A stretch of DNA of 64,000 nt from positions 186,001 through 250,000 of the forward strand of contig JBMONO010000009.1 of NCBI GenBank assembly GCA_049323655.1, given 5' to 3'. Shown piece by piece: positions 58,030 through 64,000 of this stretch (its first letter is position 1; every line of letters begins with the position of its first letter). Origin of the DNA: DB1 sp049323655. GTDB taxonomy: Bacteria > Desulfobacterota > Desulfobulbia > Desulfobulbales > SURF-16. A model generated the notes under the pieces. It did not search any database. It saw nothing but the letters and a program-made list of their open reading frames with translations, and was not told where the DNA came from. The translations under genes were made by a program, and so were the position numbers.

Positions 58030-59891
58030 AGATCCCCCGTCAACAGAAGACCAATCATGGCAAGGGCGCCGATCGTCAGCCAGCGGCCCAGCCTCGCCTC
58101 GCCACAGAGACTGGCCAGGTAATAATTGCCGACCCGGAGGGTGACCTCCTCCCCGCCCGGGCCGATGAAGTGCCCCGGGGTCGGACTGTCGGCGCCGGAC
58201 AGATAGGGACGGGCCGCGGCGGCGACCAGGGACCGGCGCATCGCCAGCAGCCCCCAGAACGCGGCGCCAATGGTCACGGCAGCCAGGGCAGGGAGGACGG
58301 TCGGGGCATTGCCGCCCAACAGAATGGCCGGAAGATCGGTCGTTCCCATCGACGCCGCCAGCCAGGGAAAGGCGAGGGAAAGCAGCAGGGAGGCAGCGGC
58401 CAGGGCAAGCAGGGGCAGGAGCAGGAGCGGTGCGGTGTTCTCACGCAATTGCCGGGGCGGCATCGAGACCCCGAGCAGGGTGCCGCCCAGCCGCACCCAG
58501 TAGAGGGCGGTGACGGCGCTGCCCAGCCCGACCAGCAGAAAAAAGAGAGGATTCGCCGCCCCGGCCGTGAGCACGAGCCATTTGCCGAGCAGCATGCCAA
58601 ACGGCGGCAGGATGAGGGTGACGATGCCGACGAGGGCGCAAAGGGTGGTGAGCGGCATGGAGGCATAGAGGCCGCGCAGCACCTCGATATCCCGGCTGCC
58701 TGTCTGCTGCTCCGCGGCGCCGATGCACAAAAACAGCAATCCCTTGGCCACGGCATGAAAGAGGATCAGCAGCATGCCGGCAATGATCGCCGCCGGGCTG
58801 CCGATGCCGGCGCAGGCGAAGATGAGGCCGAGATTGCTGATCGTTGAACAGGCGAGCACCTTTTTGGCGTTGTCCTGGCCCAGGGCCAGCCCGGCGGCCC
58901 CGACAAAGACCAGGCCGCTGGCCAGGGCGAGCAACGGCGAGAGCGGAGTGTCGGTCAAGGCCGGGGCAAAGCGCAGGGCGAGATAGACCCCGGCCTTGAC
59001 CATGGTGCTGGAGTGAAGCAGGGCGGAGACCGGGGTCGGCGCGACCATGGCGCCGAGCAGCCACTGCTGGAAGGGGAGTTGGGCCGACTTGGTAAAGGCA
59101 GCGATCAAAAGCAGGGCCAGAGGCAGCAGGCTCATCTGGCCGGCCGCCGGTTCCCGGGCGAGATGCAGGATATCGGTGCTTCCATGCTGCTCATAGAGTC
59201 CCCAAATGGCAAGCAGCAGAACCAGACCGCCCAGGCTGTTCATCCACAGGGCGGTGAGACCATTCTGCACCGCCTCCTTACTGCGGTCATGGCTGATCAG
59301 GACAAAGGAGCAGAGGGTGGTCAACTCAAAGAAAAAATAAAAATGGAGGATATCGCGGCACAGGGCCAGGCCGTTCATGGCGCCGAGAAAGAGGAGGAGC
59401 ATGGCGAAAAAAACGGGCTGCCGCGAGCGGCTGAGGCGCTGATGCCGTTCATGGACCGCCATGTACGGAATGGCAAAGAGGCAGATCAGCCCCCCCACCA
59501 GACAGACGACCCGCGCCAACAGCAGGGAGAGGGCATCGAAAACAAAGAGCGGGGAAAGGGTTGCAGGCCTGATGACAAAAAATTCGAGCCCGGCAAGAAG
59601 CCCCGCCTGGCAGATGGTCAGCACCATGATCAGCCGGTGGCGGTGGCGGAAACCGAAAAAAAACAGCAGCAGCAGGACAAAAAAATCGGCGGCGACAATC
59701 GCCTGATCGAGGGTGGCACGCCAGCCGGGATCAGGGGCAAAGGTGGTGCGGCCGCCCAGGGCGGTCATCGCCAGCCCTGCCACCGTGGCGCCGACCAAAA
59801 GGGCGCGCGCACCGGCGCTGCGGCAGAAAAAAACGACACCGGCCGCCGCGGCCGGCAAGGCGATGAGCAGCAAAGGGATAAACTGGGCCAT
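58020..59891 (-). CDS. echA: Ech-type hydrogenase ion-translocating subunit EchA (NuoL-like)
   Basis: A 623-residue antiporter-like membrane protein starting MAQFIPLLLIALPAAAAGV at 59891; a frame extension to 59951 is not membrane-like. Family features include HFYFFFELTTLCSFVLISHD, FTKSAQLPFQQWLLGAMVAP, TPVSALLHSSTMVKAGVYLA and SNLGLIFACAGIG. These contain the conserved Lys and Glu of the proton/sodium path. It pumps ions in exchange with ferredoxin oxidation and H2 formation, or the reverse. It is the first gene of the hydrogenase operon. Confidence 0.92.
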   Translation of the reverse strand: MAQFIPLLLIALPAAAAGVVFFCRSAGARALLVGATVAGLAMTALGGRTTFAPDPGWRATLDQAIVAADFFVLLLLFFFGFRHRHRLIMVLTICQAGLLAGLEFFVIRPATLSPLFVFDALSLLLARVVCLVGGLICLFAIPYMAVHERHQRLSRSRQPVFFAMLLLFLGAMNGLALCRDILHFYFFFELTTLCSFVLISHDRSKEAVQNGLTALWMNSLGGLVLLLAIWGLYEQHGSTDILHLAREPAAGQMSLLPLALLLIAAFTKSAQLPFQQWLLGAMVAPTPVSALLHSSTMVKAGVYLALRFAPALTDTPLSPLLALASGLVFVGAAGLALGQDNAKKVLACSTISNLGLIFACAGIGSPAAIIAGMLLILFHAVAKGLLFLCIGAAEQQTGSRDIEVLRGLYASMPLTTLCALVGIVTLILPPFGMLLGKWLVLTAGAANPLFFLLVGLGSAVTALYWVRLGGTLLGVSMPPRQLRENTAPLLLLPLLALAAASLLLSLAFPWLAASMGTTDLPAILLGGNAPTVLPALAAVTIGAAFWGLLAMRRSLVAAAARPYLSGADSPTPGHFIGPGGEEVTLRVGNYYLASLCGEARLGRWLTIGALAMIGLLLTGDLWR

Positions 59892-59949
59892 GGCGTCGTA
59901 TTCTCTCGGCAAAAGAAGGGTCGAAAAACAACGCGCTCCGTACCCTTCC

Positions 59950-59979
59950 ATGTTCCCACGGAAAAGCGGCGGAAGTCAA
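59950..59979 (-). promoter_or_regulatory. Possible sigma-70 promoter of the ech operon
   Basis: On the minus strand TTGACT (59979-59974) is followed after 18 bp by GAACAT (59955-59950), about 60 bp before the echA start. The -35 box is good, the -10 box poor. Confidence 0.3.
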
Positions 59980-60000
59980 ACCGAAAACTGTTGCCGGGGG

Positions 60001-61341
60001 TCAGCCGCCCAGCAGTTCGGTGAGCAGGGCCGGCACATCGGAGACAGAGAGGTCAGCGCCTTGCAGGGTTGCCAGGCTGTCCGGCGCGCTGCCGCTGACC
60101 AGCAGCGGCACCTCGTCCGCTGCCGTCAACGGTGGATAGCCGTGCGAGCCGCGAATCAGGCCGCTCTCCTGGGAAATCCGCCGTGTGCCGGGTTCGAGGA
60201 AGAGCTCCAGCGGGTCGTAGCCCGGTTTGCGGTGGATATCGACATGGCCGGCGAAATCGGGCTCCCGCGTCCGCTCCGCCCACCAGGGATAGGAAAACCA
60301 GCGATCCCGGGCGCTCACCGCCACAAGATCGCCGCTGTTCGGGTGATCGACGGCAAAACGGCGCTGGCCGGCCCGGTCGAGGAGAAAATCGATGCCGTCG
60401 ATTTTCTCCAGCACCCGCCGGACCGCCTGTTCCTGTCCCTTTTTCAGATAAAGATGGGCAAGTTGATGATCGACCATGGCAAAGGCCGGACTCAGTTCGA
60501 AATCGACATAGTCACGGCCCGCGATGGTGCGGGTGGCGAGCAGACCGTTTTCCCGCAGGATCAGGTTGAGGGGAATGGCGGCGCTCACCCGGTTGAAGGC
60601 GTATTCCGAAACCACGACAAAGACCGTCTCCTCCAGCAGGCCGAGATCGGCGACCCCTTGGACGATGCGGCCGACCTCGGCGTCCACCAGGAGCAGCTCG
60701 TCCGCCACCGAGGGATGATCCGGCCCCACCTTCTGGCAGCAGTAGTCGAGATGGGGCAGGTAGACAAAGAGCAGATCCGGCCGGATGCGTTCCATGGTCC
60801 GCACCGCGGCCCCGGCGATCCAGCGGCTGGAGGCGATGGAGGTCATTGGCCCCCAGTAGTGCATGAGCGGGAAGGACCCCAGCTCCGCCTCCAGTTCCTC
60901 GTAAAAACCCACCGGCTTCGAATAGCACCACGGCACCAGGCCTTCGTCGGTGTGCATGGGCCGTGGGGTGAGAACGCAGGCGCAGTCGGCGTGGAGGCTG
61001 TTCTGCATGAAAAGCAGGGCGGTGGTGAAGCCAGGGTGGCGCCGTTGCAGAGTCTCCCAGATCCGCTCGTGCTGGACCAGGCTCGCCGGCTGCTCCCAGA
61101 AGGAGACGCTGAAAAAATCGCGGCTGTAGAAGCCGTTGGCGACCACGCCGTGCTGCCGCGGCGGCACCCCGCTGGTCAGCGAGGCCTGCACCGGCAGGGT
61201 GACGGCCGGAAAGACCGGTTTAATCCGGTGCAGGCGCCCCCTGGCGGCCAGGGCGGCAAGATGGGGCGCCCTGGCCCCATCGGTAAGATGTTCGGGCCGC
61301 AGGCCGACCACATCGAGAACAACCACTCTCCTTCCGTTCAT
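60001..61341 (-). CDS. Alkaline-phosphatase-superfamily phosphodiesterase/pyrophosphatase (EboF-like)
   Basis: A 446-residue protein starting at 61341 (GGAG upstream). The metal-site pattern of type I phosphodiesterases is present: VVVLDVVGLRPEHL, the nucleophile region FPAVTLPVQASLTSGVPPRQ, HGVVANGFYS, YLPHLDYCCQKVGPDHPSV and VVVSEYAF, and a C-terminal IRGSHGYPPL. The nucleophile is probably the Thr in AVTLPVQ. It has no signal peptide, so it is cytoplasmic. With the UbiA-type, TIM-barrel and TatD-like genes upstream it matches the content of ebo/edb clusters, whose products are linked to export of metabolite precursors to the periplasm in cyanobacteria. The name eboF is by analogy. Confidence 0.75.
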   Translation of the reverse strand: MNGRRVVVLDVVGLRPEHLTDGARAPHLAALAARGRLHRIKPVFPAVTLPVQASLTSGVPPRQHGVVANGFYSRDFFSVSFWEQPASLVQHERIWETLQRRHPGFTTALLFMQNSLHADCACVLTPRPMHTDEGLVPWCYSKPVGFYEELEAELGSFPLMHYWGPMTSIASSRWIAGAAVRTMERIRPDLLFVYLPHLDYCCQKVGPDHPSVADELLLVDAEVGRIVQGVADLGLLEETVFVVVSEYAFNRVSAAIPLNLILRENGLLATRTIAGRDYVDFELSPAFAMVDHQLAHLYLKKGQEQAVRRVLEKIDGIDFLLDRAGQRRFAVDHPNSGDLVAVSARDRWFSYPWWAERTREPDFAGHVDIHRKPGYDPLELFLEPGTRRISQESGLIRGSHGYPPLTAADEVPLLVSGSAPDSLATLQGADLSVSDVPALLTELLGG

Positions 61342-61359
61342 CGTATTTTCTCCTGATTT

Positions 61360-61494
61360 TGACAAACCCGTAAAAAGTCTTTTTTCACCACAGAGCACAC
61401 TGAGAGCACAGAAAAAACATCTTTAGTTACAATTAGTTATCTCTGTGCGCTCCGCGGTCTCCGTGGTTAATTTTCAGTTTTACGATTTCATCAA
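61360..61494 (+). repeat. Interspersed ~130-bp palindromic repeat, copy F
   Basis: Begins TGACAAACCCGTAAAAAGTC, contains CACCACAGAGCACACTGAGA and CTGTGCGCTCCGCGGTCTCC around AGTTACAATTAGTTATC, and ends TTTTACGATTTCATCAA. The first 20 bases are identical to copy C. It separates the prenyltransferase and phosphodiesterase genes of the Ebo-like cluster. Confidence 0.85.
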
Positions 61495-61534
61495 TTTTGC
61501 CAGCACAGAGGCCAGGCATTGCCGGCAGTCGTCA

Positions 61535-62419
61535 CTATGTCACATAATAGAGCCGCTTGACGAGCAGGGCGGGGATCAGACAGGAAACCACCGCCAGCCC
61601 GGCCACCAGCCCCTGGATGGCGGCGGCATAGGCCGCGTCAAGAAAGGGCAGGGCAAGAATCAGCGCCCCCACCGCGCCCTGCACCGCCGCCGGCGTTTGC
61701 TCCCGCATGGCCCGGGCCAGCGCGGGCAGGGTGAGACCGACCAGCACGGCAAGAAAGACCAGGGCGGCGGGACGCATGTCGCCTCGACCGGCCAGCACGA
61801 CCCCGAGCAGAACAATGCCGGCGATGCCGGTCAGGGCCGCGCCGGCCCGCCCGCCGACCACGCCACTGATTTCCCGGCCGCTCACCCGGGTGACCAGGGC
61901 GATGTAGAGGAAGGTGACCAGGGGAAAAAGCAGCGGAAGGGCAACGGCAAGGTGCGGGCTCATGCCGAGCAGCAGATTGCCGGCCCGGCATGAGCCCATG
62001 ACCAGCGGCCCGGCGATGTCGTGCTGCTTGGCCACAGTGTCATAAACAATGACCAGGGCGACGATGACCAGGGCCAGGAAGAGCGACAGGGGTCCGGCCG
62101 CATATGCGCCGACCAGGCCGATGGCAAACAAAAAAATGGCGAGAGCCAAGGCGGCCCGGGGACTTACCAGCCCGGCCGGCAGAGGCCGGTGCGGGCGTTC
62201 CCGGCGATCGATCTCCAGGTCGCAGCAGTCATTCAGCACACAGCCGGCGCCGTAAATGCCGGTGGTGGCGACTACCAGTCCAGCCAGCTCGGACCAGTCC
62301 ACGGCAAAACCACGGACCATGAGGTAGCCGGCGACAATATCGGCAATGGCGGTAAAGATATTGGGCAGTCGCATGAGTTGCAGGCAGGCCTGCACCCGCG
62401 TTGCCACTTTGTGGCCCAT
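61535..62419 (-). CDS. eboC: UbiA-family prenyltransferase (EboC-like)
   Basis: A 294-residue membrane protein with about eight helices. The N-terminal LQLMRLPNIFTAIADIVAGY and the first Asp-rich motif NDCCDLEIDRRERPHRPLP define a UbiA-type enzyme; the second motif region appears as YDTVAKQHDIAGPL. UbiA enzymes move a prenyl chain to an aromatic or other acceptor; the substrate here is unknown. It starts 3 bp after the TIM-barrel stop, so the two are co-translated. Context with TatD-like, TIM-barrel and phosphodiesterase genes identifies it as the EboC type. Confidence 0.85.
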   Translation of the reverse strand: MGHKVATRVQACLQLMRLPNIFTAIADIVAGYLMVRGFAVDWSELAGLVVATTGIYGAGCVLNDCCDLEIDRRERPHRPLPAGLVSPRAALALAIFLFAIGLVGAYAAGPLSLFLALVIVALVIVYDTVAKQHDIAGPLVMGSCRAGNLLLGMSPHLAVALPLLFPLVTFLYIALVTRVSGREISGVVGGRAGAALTGIAGIVLLGVVLAGRGDMRPAALVFLAVLVGLTLPALARAMREQTPAAVQGAVGALILALPFLDAAYAAAIQGLVAGLAVVSCLIPALLVKRLYYVT

Positions 62420-62422
62420 GGC

Positions 62423-63262
62423 TTATCCGCCCGCTTTCTCGCCGAGCAGGCGATAAAGGACGGCAAGCGAGTGCGCCGCCGTCTCCGCCGGCCGGTCTTC
62501 GTAAGGGTAAAGCTCCACCGTGACAAAGCCGTCGTAGCCGCTCCCCGTTATCGCCCGCAGCACGGCGGTCAGATCAATGGCGCCCTCGCCAGGCATGAGA
62601 TGGTGATGTTTGCGGGAGGCGGCAATGTCCTCCAGGTGGTAATGGCGGGCAGCAGCGGCGAGCCGGCTGACGAGGAGCGCCGGGTCCTCGCCGACACAGT
62701 AGAAATGGCCGATGTCGAAGTTGAGTCCGAAGACGGCCGGGTCGAGCTGCCGGAAAAACTCGACAAACTGGTCGCTGGTCTCGATGAGCAGGTCCGGTTC
62801 CGGCTCGATCAGCACCCGCACCCCGGCCCGGGCCGCGTCATCCGCCACCTGATCGAGCCCCTGGCGGAACAGCTCCAGGGCGGCGCCGCGCGCCATGCCA
62901 TTGAGCGGCCCCCCTGGTTCGGTGGAGATGGTGGCCGCCCCCAGATCGGCGGCCAGTCGGATGCAGTTTCTGGTGTGCTCGATGCGGATACGGCGCGCCT
63001 CTTCATCGGCCTCGATCCAGGAGGGGTGCCAGGTGTCACCGACGGCCCAGAGCATGAAGGCGTTGATGTTCGATACCGCCAGCCGATGCCGCGCCAGCAG
63101 GGCGGCGATGGCATCGACATCGCGACTCGTCAGCTGCGGCGGATAGGCATGGGGGATGTCGGCCATGATCTCAATGCCGGCGTAGCCGAGATCGGCCAGC
63201 ACCGCGATGGTCTCGGCCAGGCTGTGGCGGCGGAAGGCGTTGGCGCTGAAGGCGAATTGCAT
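62423..63262 (-). CDS. Xylose-isomerase-like TIM-barrel protein (EboE-like or sugar phosphate isomerase/epimerase)
   Basis: A 279-residue TIM barrel starting MQFAFSANAFRRHSLAETI at 63262 with GAGAGAG upstream; the open frame to 63436 is not coding. Barrel strands and likely metal ligands show in YAGIEIMADIPHAYPP, ISTEPGGPLNG, VRVLIEPEPDLLIETSDQF, GLNFDIGHFYCVGEDPALL, HYHLEDIAASRKHHHLMPGE and GFVTVELYPYEDRPAET. The Glu, Asp/His, His/Glu and Glu residues at strand ends match the divalent-metal site of the family. The reaction is unknown. Its place in an ebo-type cluster suggests the EboE role, though it is shorter than I expect for EboE. Confidence 0.75.
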   Translation of the reverse strand: MQFAFSANAFRRHSLAETIAVLADLGYAGIEIMADIPHAYPPQLTSRDVDAIAALLARHRLAVSNINAFMLWAVGDTWHPSWIEADEEARRIRIEHTRNCIRLAADLGAATISTEPGGPLNGMARGAALELFRQGLDQVADDAARAGVRVLIEPEPDLLIETSDQFVEFFRQLDPAVFGLNFDIGHFYCVGEDPALLVSRLAAAARHYHLEDIAASRKHHHLMPGEGAIDLTAVLRAITGSGYDGFVTVELYPYEDRPAETAAHSLAVLYRLLGEKAGG

Positions 63263-63370
63263 GGTGCTCTCTCTCAGTTGGTTCTTGTCGCAAAACAGCC
63301 TGGCAAAGGGACCGCCAGCATACCGGGTGGGTATTGGCTTGTTTTTTCCCCCCAACGATTTTTTCGTAGG

Positions 63371-63395
63371 GTGGGCACGGCTGTATCGTGCCCAC
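63371..63395. repeat. Short palindrome (GTGGGCACG/CGTGCCCAC)
   Basis: A perfect 9-bp inverted repeat with a 7-base loop, preceded by GTAGG. Palindromes of the GTAGGGTGGGCA type are scattered in many genomes as short interspersed repeats. It lies in the 190-bp gap between the TatD-like and TIM-barrel genes and may also act as a weak attenuator. Confidence 0.6.
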
Positions 63396-63453
63396 GCGTT
63401 TTGCCGATCCCGTTTCCGCACGGGCAACAGCCCCACCGTTGCCCAGGCGGAAC

Positions 63454-64000
63454 CTAGGCCGGCAGATCAAAGCGGGCGGAATGCCGCAAAAACTGATACG
63501 GATTGTCAAAGACGATCTGTTTGATGGTCGCCTCGGAGAAATCGCCGCTTTTTCGCATCAACATGGCCACCTTGGGCACCGCCAGGGGATCGGAGTAGCC
63601 CCAGTCGGCGGAGCCGTTGACAATCATCCGATCCGCGCCGTAGCGACCGATGATGCCTACCGCCCGTTCGGCGCTCAGCTTGGTGACGTAGTAGACGGTC
63701 ATGCCGAGCCAGCAGCGGGTCTGGCGGGACAGCTCGATGGTTTCTTCGGTGTTGTGATCGATGACGATCCGCTCCTGGACCACCCCCTCGTCCTCGATGA
63801 TCTCGATGATCCGCTCAATCCCTTTCAGCTTGTTGTGATGGGGGGAATGGATACAGATCGGCATTTTCCGTTCATTGCCCATGCGCAGTTGGCGGCGGAA
63901 AACTTCCTCCTCCTGTTCGGTGATGAGGTCAAAACCAATCTCGCCGATGCCGACCACGTTATCCCGGTCGAGAAATTTCTCCATGCTGTCCAGCACCTGG
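63454..64000 (-). CDS. eboB: TatD-like metal-dependent hydrolase (EboB-like), cut by right edge
   Basis: The C-terminal 180 or so residues of an amidohydrolase-fold protein; the N-terminus lies beyond the window. It shows NVVGIGEIGFDL with the metal-binding Glu, FRRQLRMGNERKMPICIHSP with His, GVVQERIVIDHNTEETI with the Asp-His pair, and DRMIVNGSADWGYSDPLA with the late Asp. These match TatD-type and phosphotriesterase-like hydrolases. The arrangement with UbiA-type and phosphodiesterase genes supports the EboB identification. eboA and eboD are not seen here and may lie to the right. Confidence 0.78.
   Translation of the reverse strand, partial: QVLDSMEKFLDRDNVVGIGEIGFDLITEQEEEVFRRQLRMGNERKMPICIHSPHHNKLKGIERIIEIIEDEGVVQERIVIDHNTEETIELSRQTRCWLGMTVYYVTKLSAERAVGIIGRYGADRMIVNGSADWGYSDPLAVPKVAMLMRKSGDFSEATIKQIVFDNPYQFLRHSARFDLPA

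Noticed and set aside
14335..61494. Repeated palindromes considered as a CRISPR array.
   Set aside because: Copies are kilobases apart, without regular spacers or cas genes.

Overview
The window is GC-rich DNA from a Gram-negative bacterium: it encodes outer-membrane lipoproteins, periplasmic domains and a full type VI secretion system. An Ech-type energy-converting [NiFe] hydrogenase, many similar chemoreceptors and FHA-associated T6SS genes suggest an anaerobic or facultative organism, perhaps of the Desulfobacterota. That placement is an impression from gene content; no phylogenetic marker is present.

Layout. (1) Positions 1-1189 hold two decayed genes, a lipid kinase and an outer-membrane barrel, next to a ModE-like HTH gene. 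(2) Positions 1.9-28.3 kb (+) hold a T6SS locus with all 13 core genes (tssA-M): two FHA proteins, tssJKLM, tagF, tagJ, tssABC, hcp, tssEFG, clpV, a lipoprotein, a fused TssB-TssC paralogue, vgrG and a small VgrG-linked protein. vgrG is split by a 100-N gap flanked by a 127-bp duplicate; collapsing it restores one reading frame, so the break is an assembly artefact. (3) Positions 28.3-48.9 kb (-) hold a chemosensory cluster, read in the order soluble MCP-like, STAS, cheY, cheA, MCP, carbonic anhydrase-MCP fusion, cheW, three MCPs, cheR, cheD, cheB. (4) Positions 49.4-53.7 kb hold an orphan PhnD-type binding protein, a convergent chemoreceptor, an exported Asp-rich protein and an ankyrin remnant. 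(5) Positions 53.7-59.9 kb (-) hold echABCDE, corA and echF. (6) From 60.0 kb to the right edge (-) lies an Ebo-like metabolite-traffic cluster: phosphodiesterase, UbiA-type prenyltransferase, TIM barrel and TatD-like hydrolase.

The most striking gene is at 37939-40662: a single ORF that joins a signal peptide and an apparently catalytically complete alpha-carbonic anhydrase to three membrane segments, a four-helix periplasmic domain and an MCP signalling domain. It sits among cheW, cheA and several MCP genes. It reads as a chemoreceptor whose sensor is a CO2/bicarbonate enzyme, and I do not know of a described equivalent.

Several gaps between genes carry copies of a ~130-bp imperfect palindrome (at least six) and a second ~65-bp element (two). 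The MCP genes share signalling blocks that are nearly identical at DNA level, which points to recent duplication or gene conversion.
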